A DNA stretch of 64,000 nt, from positions 2,728,001 to 2,792,000 of the forward strand of contig NZ_JAUSZZ010000001.1 in the NCBI RefSeq assembly GCF_030818075.1, given 5' to 3'. The position numbers and the translations under genes are program-made. Shown here one piece after another: positions 52,351 through 63,121 of the stretch. The notes under the pieces are model-generated. The model was not told the origin of the DNA. It did not search any database and saw only the letters and a program-made list of their open reading frames with translations. The stretch is from Microbacterium proteolyticum. Its GTDB lineage: Bacteria; Actinomycetota; Actinomycetes; Actinomycetales; Microbacteriaceae. Positions within the stretch are counted from its first letter, which is position 1. Every line of letters begins with the position of its first letter.

Positions 52351-53110
52351 CGCGCGCGGTGTTGCGCAGGATCCCGATGCCCTCGATCTCGACCTCGATG
52401 GCGTCGCCCGCGGCGAAGGAGCCGATGCCCGCCGGCGTTCCGGTCAGAAGGAGGTCGCCCGGAAGCAACGTGAACACCGCCGAGGCATACGCGATGAGGG
52501 CCGGGATGCCGTGGATCATGTCAGAGACCGGTCCGTTCTGGCGCACCTCGCCGTTGACACGCGTGGTGATCACGGCGGCGTCGAGGTCGAGATCGGTCTC
52601 GATGACGGGCCCCACCGGGCAGAAGGTGTCGAAGCCCTTGGCGCGCGACCATTGCCCGTCGGAGCGCTGGAGGTCGCGGGCGGTGACGTCGTTGGCGACG
52701 GTGTAGCCGAAGATGTAGTCGTTCGCGCGTTCCGCAGGGACGTTCTTCGCCACCCGCCCGATCACCACCGCGAGCTCTCCCTCGTAGTCGGTGTGGGAGC
52801 TCAGGCGGGTCGGCCGCACGATGGTGTCGCCGGGGCCGATGACCGACGTGTTCGGCTTGAGGAACATCAGCGGCTCAGCGGGCGCCTCACTGCCCATCTC
52901 CGCGGCGTGATCGCGATAGTTCTTGCCAATGCACACGACCTTGGAGCGCGGGATGACCGGCGCGAGCAGGGCGACCTCGACGAGCGGAACGCGTTCTCCG
53001 GTGGTGTCGAACCCGGCGAACATCGGATCACCGGCGAGGACCACGAGCTCGCCGTCGTCGACGATCCCGTAGCGAATGGCATCCTGGTGGCTGAATCGAG
53101 CGATCTTCAC
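52343..53110 (-). CDS. Fumarylacetoacetate hydrolase family protein
   Basis: The 255-residue product has the FAH fold motifs VVCIGKNYRDHAAEMG, FLKPNTSVIGPGDTIV, DYEGELAVVIG (metal ligands Glu, Glu and Asp) and GTPAGIG. Members hydrolyse or decarboxylate 2-oxo acids in aromatic degradation, or act as acylpyruvases. I chose GTG 53110, giving KIARFSHQDAIRYG, over an in-frame ATG 30 bases upstream, because it matches the family start. It is the upstream gene of a pair with the MFS transporter. Confidence 0.9.
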   Translation of the reverse strand: MKIARFSHQDAIRYGIVDDGELVVLAGDPMFAGFDTTGERVPLVEVALLAPVIPRSKVVCIGKNYRDHAAEMGSEAPAEPLMFLKPNTSVIGPGDTIVRPTRLSSHTDYEGELAVVIGRVAKNVPAERANDYIFGYTVANDVTARDLQRSDGQWSRAKGFDTFCPVGPVIETDLDLDAAVITTRVNGEVRQNGPVSDMIHGIPALIAYASAVFTLLPGDLLLTGTPAGIGSFAAGDAIEVEIEGIGILRNTARDA

Positions 53111-54424
53111 GAGGTTCAGCCTAATCGGGGCCTCCGACACGCTTCAGGGAAGCCCGCGGTGTGTGGACGCCGGGGCCGACGCACACATCCTCGGCTCGCG
53201 GCCCTGCGCGCGCAGCCCCGCAGCGGCGCAGCCCCGCAGCGCGCGGCCCCGCAGCGGCCCGCAGCCCGCCCGCCCGCGGCCACCTCCCCACGCATAAACA
53301 CAATCCCTGCGCAAAAACACGCCCGCAGACTGTTTCTGCGCACGAATCGTGTTTATCGGCGACGCGGCCCGCCCCACCCACGCTGGCCGGCCTACACTCC
53401 ACCCGCGGCAGCCCGCCGACCCCGACACCGCCACCTGCGGCAGCCCGCCGACCCGCGGCCACCTTCCCCCGCAAAAACACAATCCCTGCGCCAAAAACAC
53501 GCTCGCAGACTGTTTCTGCGCACGAATCGTGTTTATCGGCGACGCGCACCGCCCACGCCGGCCTACCCACGCTCCACACGCCGCTTGGCACGAAACCCCA
53601 ACGCGACAGCCCGCCGACCCCAACACCGCCACCCGCTGCAGCCCGCCGACCCGCGGTCACCTCCCCACGCATAAACACAATCCCTGCGCAGAAACACGCT
53701 CGCAGACTGTTTCTGCGCACGAATCGTGTTTATCAGCGACGCGGCCCGCCCCGCCCACGCCGGCCGACCCACGCTCCGCACGCCGCTTGGCACGAACCCC
53801 CAACGCGGCAGCCCGGCGACCCCAACACCGCCACCCGCTGCAGGCGCGGCAGCCCGCGGCCACCTCCCCACGCATAAACACAATCCCTGCGCAGAAACAC
53901 GCTCGCAGACTGTTTCTGCGCACGAATCGTGTTTATCGGCAACGCGGCCCGCCCCACCCACGCCGGCCGACCCACGCTCCACACGCCGCTTGGCAAGAAA
54001 CCCCAACGCGACAGCCCGCCGACCCCAACACCGCCACCCACTGCAGCCCGCCGACCCGCGACCACCTCCCCACGCAGAAACACAATCCCTGCGCAGAAAC
54101 ATGCTCGCAGACTGTTTCTGTGCACGGATCGTGTTTATCGACGACGCGCCCCAGCCCCGCCCCCGCCAGCCGACCCACACTCCACCCGCGGCACCCCGCC
54201 AACCCAACACCGCCACCCGCTGCAGCCCGCCGACCCGCGGCCACCTCCCCACGCAGAAACACAATTCCTGCGCAGAAACACGCTCGCAGCCTGTTTCTGC
54301 GCACGCATCGTGTTTCTGCGCGAGAAGCGCGACGGCGAGCCGTGGCGAACGCTCCCGACCGCGTCGGTCACGCCCGACGGCGCCGCGGCCCACGCCGAGG
54401 ATTGGCAACCGGCCGCAAAGACGG
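53111..54424. other. Long noncoding region carrying the palindrome array
   Basis: About 1.3 kb with no credible gene. Minus-strand frames stay open for up to 281 codons, but they pass through successive repeats in different frames, lack binding sites and have low-complexity Arg/Gly-rich translations. The first 180 bases carry short GCAGCCCCGCAGCGG-type repeats. The rest is the array described next. It lies between the FAH-family gene start and the ilvE stop. Confidence 0.75.
53291..54317. repeat. Six-copy tandem array of a 66-bp palindrome (TGCGCAGAAACA family)
   Basis: Copies lie at 53291-53356, 53470-53536, 53668-53733, 53871-53936, 54073-54138 and 54252-54317. Each has outer arms ATAAACAC/GTGTTTAT, an internal bulge, and inner arms TGCGCAGAAACA/TGTTTCTGCGCA (12 bp) around loop CGCTCGCAGAC. 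The 113-137-bp linkers are also related (CCACCCGCTGCAGCCCGCCG and GCTCCACACGCCGCTTGGCA recur), so whole units of 179-203 bp were duplicated. Changes within copies are few. It is not CRISPR, because the linkers resemble each other. Confidence 0.92.
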
Positions 54425-54457
54425 CGGAGGGACCCCCGGCATCCGGGAGTCCCTCCG
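54425..54457. terminator. Terminator after ilvE
   Basis: CGGAGGGAC (54425-54433) pairs with GTCCCTCCG (54449-54457), with CCCCGG/CCGGG inside. It lies 15 bases past the ilvE stop on the minus strand. Confidence 0.8.
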
Positions 54458-54471
54458 TGGTCGGCGGCTGC

Positions 54472-55578
54472 TTACGCGTCGAGGCGGTAAAGCCAGCCGT
54501 GCTTGTCTTCGGCGCGACCGTACTGGATGTTCGTGAGCTCCTCGCGCAGTTCGAGGGCGAGGGTGCCGGTGGGCTGCTCGTCGATGAAGTCCCGACCCTT
54601 CAGCACGCCGATGGGCGTGACGACGGCGGCGGTCCCGCACGCGAACACCTCGACGATGTCTCCGGATGCCACGCCCTCGCGCCACTCGGTCAGCGACACG
54701 TTGCGGCCGACCACGTTATGGCCGCGATCGCGCGCGAGCTGGAGGAGCGAATCGCGGGTGATGCCCTCGAGGATCGAGTCGGACTGCGGGGTGACGATCG
54801 TGCCGTCCTTGTAGACGAACACGACGTTCATGCCGCCGAGCTCCTCGACGTTGCGGTCCTGGTCGAGGAACACGACCTGGTCGCACTCGTTCTCGTACGC
54901 CTCCGACTGCGGCAGCAGACTCGCGGCGTAGTTGCCGCCGGTCTTGGCCGCGCCGGTGCCGCCCTTGCCGGCGCGCGAGTAGTCCTCGCTCAGCCAGATC
55001 GACACCGGCTTCACGCCGCCCTTGAAGTAGGCACCGGCCGGGCTCGCGATCAGGTAGTAGGCCACCTTGTGGGCCGGACGGACACCGAGGAACGCCTCTT
55101 TCGCGAACATGAACGGCCGCAGGTACAGGCTCTGGTCTTCACCCGAGGGAACCCACGCCCCGTCGACGGCGATGAGCTCACGCAGCGACTGCAGGAAGTA
55201 GGGCACGGGCAGTTCAGGAAGCGCGAGACGGCGGGCCGAACGCTGCAGACGGCGCCCGTTCTGGTCGGGACGGAACGTGTGCACCGAGCCATCGGCGTGA
55301 CGGTACGCCTTGATGCCCTCGAAGATCTCCTGCCCGTAGTGCAGCACGGCGGCCGCGGGGTCGAGCGAGATCGGGCCGTAGGGCGAGACGCGCGGGCGGT
55401 GCCAGCCGCCGCGCACCGACCAGCAGATGTCGACCATGTGGTCGGTGAAGCTCTGACCGAAACCGGGGCTGGCCAGGATCGCGTCGCGGTCGACGGTGCT
55501 CTTGGCGGCGAGGTTGCGGGTGACGGCGAACTCGAGGGGCTCGAGTCCGGTGTCGGGATCGGTGTCGATGGTGGTCAT
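54472..55578 (-). CDS. ilvE: Branched-chain amino acid aminotransferase
   Basis: IlvE performs the last step of Val, Leu and Ile synthesis. The 368-residue fold-type IV enzyme has YGQEIFEGIKAYRHADGS, the PLP-Lys region AGKGGTGAAKTGGNYAASL, EELGGMNVVFVYKDG and ITRDSLLQLARD. It matches the longer actinobacterial and eukaryotic-type BCAT. It lies 53 bases downstream of leuB, which it follows on the minus strand. Confidence 0.97.
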   Translation of the reverse strand: MTTIDTDPDTGLEPLEFAVTRNLAAKSTVDRDAILASPGFGQSFTDHMVDICWSVRGGWHRPRVSPYGPISLDPAAAVLHYGQEIFEGIKAYRHADGSVHTFRPDQNGRRLQRSARRLALPELPVPYFLQSLRELIAVDGAWVPSGEDQSLYLRPFMFAKEAFLGVRPAHKVAYYLIASPAGAYFKGGVKPVSIWLSEDYSRAGKGGTGAAKTGGNYAASLLPQSEAYENECDQVVFLDQDRNVEELGGMNVVFVYKDGTIVTPQSDSILEGITRDSLLQLARDRGHNVVGRNVSLTEWREGVASGDIVEVFACGTAAVVTPIGVLKGRDFIDEQPTGTLALELREELTNIQYGRAEDKHGWLYRLDA

Positions 55579-55631
55579 GTGGGATCCAAAACTCTTCGTG
55601 CGCGGGGGCGATGCGGACCGATCGCTCCAGG

Positions 55632-56681
55632 TTACGCCTGGACGCGTTCGGCGATGGCGTCGCCGATCTGGGCGGTGGTGCGGGCTCCGTCACGGCTCGC
55701 GATGTCATCCTCGACCGCGCGGGTGACGCGGGCGGCTTCGTCGACGAGCCCGAGGTGATCGAGCAGGAGGGCGACGGAGAGGATCGCGGCCGTGGGGTCG
55801 GCTTTCTGGGTGCCCGCGATGTCGGGCGCCGATCCGTGGACGGGCTCGAACATCGAGGGGAACGCGCCGTCGGGGTTGATGTTGCCCGATGCGGCGAGGC
55901 CGATGCCTCCGGTGACGGCGCCGGCCAAGTCGGTCAGGATGTCGCCGAAGAGGTTGTCGGTGACGATCACATCGAAGCGGCCCGGGTTCGTGACCAGGAA
56001 GATCGTCGCCGCATCGACGTGCAGGTAGTCTACGTCGACCCCCGGGTACTCGGATGCCACGGCATCCACAATGCGCTTCCACATGCCGCCCGCGTGCACG
56101 AGGACGTTCGTCTTGTGCACCAGCGTCAGCTTGTGCCGGCGCCGCGCGGCGAGAGCGAAGGCGTAGCGCACGACGCGCTCGACGCCGTAGGCGGTGTTCA
56201 CGGACGTCTCGTTGGCCACCTCATGCGGCGTGCCCCGGCGGATCGCACCGCCGTTGCCGACGTACGGACCCTCGGTGCCCTCGCGCACCACGACGAAATC
56301 GATGTCGCCGGGATCGGCGAGGGGGCCCGTGGCACCCGGGTAGTGCTTCGAGGGGCGGAGGTTGACGTAGTGATCGAGCTCGAAGCGCAGCTTCAGCAGC
56401 AGGCCGCGCTCGATGTTGGCATCCTTGAGGCGCGGGTCGCCGGGGACTCCCCCGACGGCGCCGAGCAGAATCGCGTCGTGCGCGGCGATGGCGGCGAGGT
56501 CGTCGTCGGTGAGGGTGTCGCCCGTCTCGAGGTAGCGGCCGGCGCCGAGGGAGAACGCCGACTTGTCGAAGGTGACGTCCGACTCGGCGGTGACCGCGTC
56601 GAGGACCTTCACGGCCTCGGCGACGACCTCGGGACCGATGCCGTCACCGGGGATGACGGCCAGCTTCACGACACGCGACAT
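55632..56681 (-). CDS. leuB: 3-isopropylmalate dehydrogenase
   Basis: LeuB oxidises and decarboxylates 3-isopropylmalate in leucine synthesis. The 349-residue product begins [19 protein letters not shown] and has the family pattern [29 protein letters not shown]. It also has [19 protein letters not shown], which binds NAD and metal. I chose ATG 56681 over an upstream one at 56705 because the N-terminus fits. leuC and leuD lie 35 kb to the left. Confidence 0.97.
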   Translation of the reverse strand: MSRVVKLAVIPGDGIGPEVVAEAVKVLDAVTAESDVTFDKSAFSLGAGRYLETGDTLTDDDLAAIAAHDAILLGAVGGVPGDPRLKDANIERGLLLKLRFELDHYVNLRPSKHYPGATGPLADPGDIDFVVVREGTEGPYVGNGGAIRRGTPHEVANETSVNTAYGVERVVRYAFALAARRRHKLTLVHKTNVLVHAGGMWKRIVDAVASEYPGVDVDYLHVDAATIFLVTNPGRFDVIVTDNLFGDILTDLAGAVTGGIGLAASGNINPDGAFPSMFEPVHGSAPDIAGTQKADPTAAILSVALLLDHLGLVDEAARVTRAVEDDIASRDGARTTAQIGDAIAERVQA

Positions 56682-56706
56682 CGCTCTCCTCAGAGCTCGG
56701 GGCACG

Positions 56707-58242
56707 TCACTTCGACGACGTGCTGCGGGTTCCTCCCAGGGTAGTCGCAGCGATGACTCCCGCCACGACGATCAAGCCCGCGCCGATCAACGCGGTCACG
56801 ACGACCCCCGAGTCGAAAGCGTGCGCCGCCGCCGCGCGCAGGGCCTCGGCCAGCGCGACGTCGTCGAGCGTGTGCGACACGGCCACCGCCCCGGCCAGAG
56901 TCTCGCGCGACGCCTGTGCTGCGGCATCCGGAAGCCCCGCGGGAAGGACGAGCTGCGCGCGATAGAAGGCGGCGAGGATCCCGCCGAGGACAGCGGTGCC
57001 CAGCACGGCCCCCACCTCGTAGGCGGTCTCGGAGACAGCGCTGGCAGCCCCGGCCTTCGCGGAGGGCGCGCTGGAGAGGATGAGTTCGTTCGACACCGTC
57101 TCGGCCGCGCCGATACCGATGCCCAGAAGCGCGAAGGCGACGATCAGCTGCGTGAGGTCGGCCGTGGAGAGCGCGACCATCACGTAGGCGACGACGGAGA
57201 AGCCGAGTGCGACCGGCACGACCACTCGGGGCGCGAAGCGCGTGGCGATGGGCACAACGGCCAGCCCCGACAGGATCATGAGGGCGAGTCCCGGCACGAG
57301 GGCGAAGCCGGCGTTCATCGGCGACAGTCCCACGACGAGCTGGAGGTGCTGCGCGACGAAGTAGAGGAAGCCCACCAGCCCGACCACACTGAGCAGGTTG
57401 ACCAGGATGGCACCCGAGAAGGTCCCGCGCTGGAAGAGCGACATGTCGAGCATCGGCGACGCGATCCGCCCCTGACGGCGCACGAAAAGCCACCCGAACG
57501 CGACGCCGACCACGAACAGGACGGCGGCCGTGGAGGTCGGCCCGTCGACGGCGAGCTTCTTGATGCCGTAGACGATGGGCACCATGGTCGCGAGCGACAG
57601 CAGGACGCTCAACGGGTCGAACCGACCGGGGGCCGGGTCGCGGCTCTCGGGCACGAAGAACGGGGCCAGCACGAGCAGGGGCACCAGAACGGGAACGGCC
57701 AGGAGGAAGACCGAACCCCACGAGAAGTGTTCGAGGAGGAAGCCGCCGACAATGGGCCCGAGCGCGGCGCCGGCCGAGAAGCCCGACGCCCACACGGCGA
57801 TCGCGAGGCGACGCTCGTCGCGATCGCGGAAGATGCTGCGCAGCAGCGACAGCGTCGACGGCATGAGCATCGCACCGAAGACGCCCATCAGCGCGCGACC
57901 GGCGATCAGCGCCGCGGCGGTGGGCGCGAACGCGGAAAGGGCCGACACGGCGGCGAAGCCCGTGGCGCCGATGAGCAGCATGCGCTTGCGTCCGAACCGG
58001 TCGCCGAGCGTACCCATGGTCACCAGGAGCCCCGCCAGGACGAGCGGGTAGACATCGATGATCCACAGCTGCTCGATGCTCGAGGGCTGCAGGTCGAGCG
58101 CGATCTCGGGCAGCGCGAAGCTCAGCACGGTGTTGTCGACCGAGACCAGCAGCACGGGCAGCATGAGCACCGCCAGCGCGAACCACCCGCGCCAACCGGC
58201 CCGGGTCACGGCGATCTCTTGGGTGGGCAACGAGGTGAGCAT
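56707..58242 (-). CDS. MFS drug efflux transporter (DHA2, 14 helices)
   Basis: The 511-residue protein has 14 predicted helices and DHA2 hallmarks: [19 protein letters not shown], motif [14 protein letters not shown] and motif [15 protein letters not shown]. It resembles QacA/SmvA/LfrA multidrug exporters. It is divergent from a TetR repressor gene across 79 bases that hold a palindromic operator, the usual layout for inducible efflux. Substrate range is unknown, but cationic biocides and dyes are typical for the group. Confidence 0.93.
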   Translation of the reverse strand: MLTSLPTQEIAVTRAGWRGWFALAVLMLPVLLVSVDNTVLSFALPEIALDLQPSSIEQLWIIDVYPLVLAGLLVTMGTLGDRFGRKRMLLIGATGFAAVSALSAFAPTAAALIAGRALMGVFGAMLMPSTLSLLRSIFRDRDERRLAIAVWASGFSAGAALGPIVGGFLLEHFSWGSVFLLAVPVLVPLLVLAPFFVPESRDPAPGRFDPLSVLLSLATMVPIVYGIKKLAVDGPTSTAAVLFVVGVAFGWLFVRRQGRIASPMLDMSLFQRGTFSGAILVNLLSVVGLVGFLYFVAQHLQLVVGLSPMNAGFALVPGLALMILSGLAVVPIATRFAPRVVVPVALGFSVVAYVMVALSTADLTQLIVAFALLGIGIGAAETVSNELILSSAPSAKAGAASAVSETAYEVGAVLGTAVLGGILAAFYRAQLVLPAGLPDAAAQASRETLAGAVAVSHTLDDVALAEALRAAAAHAFDSGVVVTALIGAGLIVVAGVIAATTLGGTRSTSSK

Positions 58243-58257
58243 TCTTCCGATCCGTTT

Positions 58258-58279
58258 CTAAACCGTCCAGCCGGTATAG
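58258..58279. promoter_or_regulatory. Palindromic TetR operator between efflux and repressor genes
   Basis: CTAAACCG-TCCAGC-CGGTATAG is a 22-bp palindrome with one mismatch in the arms. It overlaps a TATAGT -10-like hexamer (58275-58280), so repressor binding would block transcription. It lies 15 bases from the efflux ATG and 42 from the repressor ATG. Confidence 0.7.
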
Positions 58280-58321
58280 TATCAGAGCGTCGCCATTTCC
58301 CGCCAGTACGATCGAGGAGTC

Positions 58322-58864
58322 ATGAGCCGCCCTCCCCTCGCCCGCGAAGCCGTCCTCGACGCCTTCATGCGCATCCTCGTCGACGACGGCGAGCGGGCGG
58401 CGACGATGGATGCGACGGCGCGCGCCGCGGGCGTGTCCAAGGGCGGCCTGCTCTACCACTTCAATTCGAAGAGCGCACTGGAAGCCGCGCTCGTCGATCG
58501 GCTCGAGCGCCTCGCCCGCGAGGATGTCGCCGAGATCGAGGAGTCCGACGAGGGTGTGGTCGCCGCGCATCTGCGCTCCTCGCAGAACACCGGCTCGCCG
58601 CTCGACGTGACGATCCTCGCCGTCTCGCGTCTCGCGCAGAACGGCAATGATGCCGCCTCGGCATCGCTTCGTCGCGTGCGCGAACTCTGGGAAGACAGCC
58701 TGCGCCCGCACACGCGCGATGAGACGGCGCTGCAGATGGTGCTCCTGGTCAGCGACGGTCTGTACTTCAACGCCGTGCTCGACCTGAACGCGGTCCCGGG
58801 CCCTCAGCTGCAGGGACGCGACCTCGACGCGCTCATCGACGCGGTCGTCGCCGCGGCCACCTGA
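58322..58864 (+). CDS. TetR-family transcriptional repressor
   Basis: The 180-residue regulator has the TetR HTH (about 8-52): ATMDATARAAGVSKGGLLYHFNSKSAL. A variable helical ligand domain follows. It starts six bases after a GAGG-type binding site. By position it represses the divergent DHA2 efflux gene and itself. The ligand is unknown, but probably an efflux substrate. Confidence 0.92.
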   Translation: MSRPPLAREAVLDAFMRILVDDGERAATMDATARAAGVSKGGLLYHFNSKSALEAALVDRLERLAREDVAEIEESDEGVVAAHLRSSQNTGSPLDVTILAVSRLAQNGNDAASASLRRVRELWEDSLRPHTRDETALQMVLLVSDGLYFNAVLDLNAVPGPQLQGRDLDALIDAVVAAAT

Positions 58865-59034
58865 CTCCGGCGCCGCACCCGCTCAGCGGTCCGCGCTCCC
58901 CGCGCGATCGATGCGATTCTCGCCGATTCCGGGCGGAAAGCGGAGCGCGGGGCGGAGCAACGCCCACCGCGCGCTCATGCCGAGGACGACGAAGGGGGCC
59001 GCCGCAGCGACCCCCTCCCCCGAGAACGAACCCG

Positions 59035-60639
59035 TCAGTCCTCGACGATGTCGATCTGACGGAACAGGTCGGCGCCGACGGCCTCGCGCATCGCGCCGAG
59101 GATGTCGTCGGGCACCGGCGAGTCGACCGTCAGCACCGAGAGCGCCCGGCCCGTGGCATCCGGAGCCGCCACCTGGAGACCCGCGATGTTGATGCCCGCC
59201 TCGCCCAGCTTCCGGCCGTAGATCGCCACGATGCCGGGACGGTCGGCGTAGCGCATGACGAGGTGGTGCTTCTCGATCGGCACTTCGATGTCGTAGCCGT
59301 TGACGGCGACGACCTTGGGAACCATGCGGGTACCGGCGAGGGTGCCGGCGACGGTGAGGGTGGAGCCGTCGGCCAGCGTGCCGCGCAGGATCGTGATGTT
59401 GCGGTACAGCGGGCTCTCCGCCTCGACGACCAGGCGCGCCTCGACGCCGCGCTGCTCCGCGAAGAGCGGCGCGTTCACGTATGACACGGTCTCGCTGACG
59501 ATGCGGCTGAAGTAGCCCTTGAGCGCCGCCAGGCGGTACACGCTCACGTCGTACGCCGCGAGCTCGCCACGCACCTCGATGTCGAGGCTGGTGAGGGCGC
59601 TGTCGGCGAGACCGCTGAAAAACTGACCCAGCATCTCCACCAGCGCGATCCCCGGACGCACGAACGGGTCGATCGCGCCGCCGGCGACGTTCACGGCATC
59701 CGGAACGAGGTCGCCCTCGAGCGCGAGCTTGACCGAACGGGCGACCGAGACGCCCGCCTTCTCTTGCGCCTCCTCGGTGCTGGCACCGAGGTGCGGCGTG
59801 ACGACGACGTTCGGCAGGTCGAGGAGCTTGCGCGCGGGGCCGCCCTCGGCGGGGGGCTCGGACGAGAACACGTCAAGTCCCGCTCCGGCGATCTCACCGG
59901 TGGTGAGGGCGTCGAAGAGGGCCTCCTCGTCGATGAGGCCACCGCGGGCGACGTTGATGACGTAGGCCGTCTTCTTCATGCGTCGGAGCTGCTCGGTGCC
60001 GATCATGCCGGTGGTCTCGGGCGTCTTCGGCATGTGGATCGTGACGAAGTCGCTCTGCTCGAGCAGATCGTCGAGCGAGACGAGCTGCACGCCGAGCTGC
60101 TGGGCGCGCGCGACCGTGACGTACGGGTCGTAGGCGATGACCGACATGCCGAACGCCTGCACGCGAGCGGCGATGAGGGCGCCGATGCGACCGAGGCCGA
60201 TGATGCCGATCGTCTTCTCGAACAACTCGGTGCCGGTGAACGAGCTGCGCTTCCACAGGCCCTGCGCGAGCGAGGCGTGGGCGGCCGGGATCCGGCGCGC
60301 GAGGCTCAGCACGTGACCGACCGTGAGCTCCGCGGCCGAGATGATGTTGGAGGTCGGGGCGTTGACGACCATGACGCCGGCCGCGGTCGCCGACTTGATG
60401 TCGACGTTGTCGAGACCCACGCCCGCGCGGGCGACGACCTTGAGCGAGGGGGCTGCCGCCAACGCCTCGGCGTCGATCTGGGTGGCCGAGCGCACGAGCA
60501 CCGCGTGCGCATCGGCGAGAGCCGAGAGCAGCGCGGGGCGGTCGGTCCCGTCGACGCTTCGCACGTCGAAGTCGGGGCCGAGCGCGTCGATCGTGGCGGG
60601 AGAGAGTTCTTCGGCGATGAGAACGACGGGCTTCGTCAC
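59035..60639 (-). CDS. serA: D-3-phosphoglycerate dehydrogenase
   Basis: SerA oxidises 3-phosphoglycerate in the first step of serine synthesis. The 534-residue long-form enzyme has the Rossmann motif GIIGLGRIGALIAARVQAFG, active-site TPHLGASTEEAQEKAG (His), an intervening allosteric domain (about 320-450) and a C-terminal ACT domain (about 458-534), which usually binds serine. Length and domain order match mycobacterial SerA. The start is GTG at 60639. It lies downstream of the ilv genes but about 1.2 kb away, so co-transcription is uncertain. Confidence 0.97.
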   Translation of the reverse strand: MTKPVVLIAEELSPATIDALGPDFDVRSVDGTDRPALLSALADAHAVLVRSATQIDAEALAAAPSLKVVARAGVGLDNVDIKSATAAGVMVVNAPTSNIISAAELTVGHVLSLARRIPAAHASLAQGLWKRSSFTGTELFEKTIGIIGLGRIGALIAARVQAFGMSVIAYDPYVTVARAQQLGVQLVSLDDLLEQSDFVTIHMPKTPETTGMIGTEQLRRMKKTAYVINVARGGLIDEEALFDALTTGEIAGAGLDVFSSEPPAEGGPARKLLDLPNVVVTPHLGASTEEAQEKAGVSVARSVKLALEGDLVPDAVNVAGGAIDPFVRPGIALVEMLGQFFSGLADSALTSLDIEVRGELAAYDVSVYRLAALKGYFSRIVSETVSYVNAPLFAEQRGVEARLVVEAESPLYRNITILRGTLADGSTLTVAGTLAGTRMVPKVVAVNGYDIEVPIEKHHLVMRYADRPGIVAIYGRKLGEAGINIAGLQVAAPDATGRALSVLTVDSPVPDDILGAMREAVGADLFRQIDIVED

Positions 60640-60849
60640 GGATGCGTCCTTCGAAACGGTGCAGGGGATCTGACGCGCACCGTCGCGCACCGCCGGCGCG
60701 AACCGGGCGCGCGACCCGTGCGGGCCGTCTGCCAGCCTAGCGCGGAGGCAGGCGCGCCCCCGACCGTGTGACGGCGGACGACGGATGCCACGATGCCGAC
60801 CCGACGCCGACCGCCGCGGAATCGCAGCCGGCGTCGACGTCGGGGGCGC

Positions 60850-61188
60850 TCAGCCCCCGTACAACCCGTACGACGTCGTGCCGTACCCCACGATCGCGAG
60901 CCAGAACGCCGCCGACAGCGTGAGCCCGGCGAGGAGGACGATCGCGAACTCCCCCGCCCGACGCCGCGCGCCGATCGCGAACGCGACGCCGAACGCCGCG
61001 AGGGGGAACACGATCGGCAGGATGTACACGAACCACCCGAGGCCATTGAGTCCGAGCGGGCCGGTCGCCTGCTGGATCAGCAGCGCGACCGAACTCCACA
61101 CCACGTAGGCGTAGAACAAGGCGAACACCCCGGCGATCGTGACGACCAGCCAGGTCGGGAGCACACGCGTGCGGGCGGTGTCGCTCAT
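60850..61188 (-). CDS. Small membrane protein of unknown function
   Basis: The 112-residue protein has three membrane segments (about 13-38, 47-70 and 78-105). The first is preceded by TARTRVLPTWL and the second by GPLGLNGLGWFVY. Basic AIGARRRAGE marks a cytoplasmic loop. I do not recognise the family. Its ATG overlaps the stop of the next membrane-protein gene by four bases, so the two are a pair. Confidence 0.7.
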   Translation of the reverse strand: MSDTARTRVLPTWLVVTIAGVFALFYAYVVWSSVALLIQQATGPLGLNGLGWFVYILPIVFPLAAFGVAFAIGARRRAGEFAIVLLAGLTLSAAFWLAIVGYGTTSYGLYGG

Positions 61189-61691
61189 GCGAAGGCTCCC
61201 AACGACAGGAACGGCCAGGGAACGAGCAGCACGATCCCGAGGATCAAGAGCAGGAACCGTTGCCAGGTGCGCCACGATCGCGTCAACACGAGCACGGCGA
61301 CGAACCACACCAGGGGCGCGAGTGCGGCCCCGATGGTGAGCGCGATGAGGGTGACCGACGGGATCGGGAGGCCCAGCCCCTGGAGCTGCAACCCGGCGAC
61401 GAACCATCCGATCGCGAAGATGACCAGTGCCATGGCGACCATGCCGATGCCCACGAGACCGGCGTTGCCGAGCGGCGCTGCGTGCGCGGCATCCTGATCG
61501 GGCTCGGCGGGCACGTCGGACGGGTCCGGATGCCGTGCGGGCGGAGCCGCGGGGGGTGGCGACGGCTGCAGCGGCTCGGGCTCGGGAGCCCGTCCTGCGC
61601 CGCCTCCGGGCGCGTGCTTGTCGCCGACGTCGAGCGTCGGATCGTCGTCACCGCCCCACGAGAGGGCGTCGTCATCGCGCGGAGTGCTCAC
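61185..61691 (-). CDS. Membrane protein with proline-rich N-terminus
   Basis: The 168-residue product has a long acidic, Pro/Ala-rich cytoplasmic N-terminus (about 1-75) and three membrane segments in the C-terminal half (VGIGMVAMALVIFAIGWFVAG, then two more). Start GTG 61691 follows at a reasonable distance from ilvC and gives STPRDDDALSWGG. It forms an operon with the following small membrane protein. The function is unknown. Confidence 0.7.
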   Translation of the reverse strand: MSTPRDDDALSWGGDDDPTLDVGDKHAPGGGAGRAPEPEPLQPSPPPAAPPARHPDPSDVPAEPDQDAAHAAPLGNAGLVGIGMVAMALVIFAIGWFVAGLQLQGLGLPIPSVTLIALTIGAALAPLVWFVAVLVLTRSWRTWQRFLLLILGIVLLVPWPFLSLGAFA

Positions 61692-61787
61692 GCGCCAACG
61701 GTAGCGCGGCTCCCCCACCACCCGGCCGCGCCCCGCCGCGACCGGAGGCGATGGCATCCGGGCGCCGTCGACGACCGCGGCAACGGC

Positions 61788-61821
61788 GAACGCCCCGGAA
61801 CCGAAAGGTCCCGGGGCGTTC
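61788..61821. terminator. Terminator after ilvC
   Basis: GAACGCCCCGG (61788-61798) pairs with CCGGGGCGTTC (61811-61821) around a 12-base loop, about 80 bases past the ilvC stop. Confidence 0.7.
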
Positions 61822-61902
61822 GAGAACGAGAACTCAGCGCGCGGCCGAGCCCACCGCGATCGCCTGGGCGATCGCTATGAATGACGTAGCCGCCGGCGGA
61901 GG

Positions 61903-63111
<1,209 letters not shown>

Positions 63112-63121
63112 ACCGACGGGG

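Noticed and set aside
53291..54317. CRISPR array
   Set aside because: Repeats of 66 bp separated by 113-137 bp linkers that resemble each other do not fit CRISPR, and no cas gene is in the window.
53563..54408. A 281-codon minus-strand frame through the palindrome array
   Set aside because: It crosses several repeat units in changing frames because the unit length is not a multiple of three. It has no binding site and encodes Arg/Gly/Ala-rich sequence. I treat the region as noncoding.
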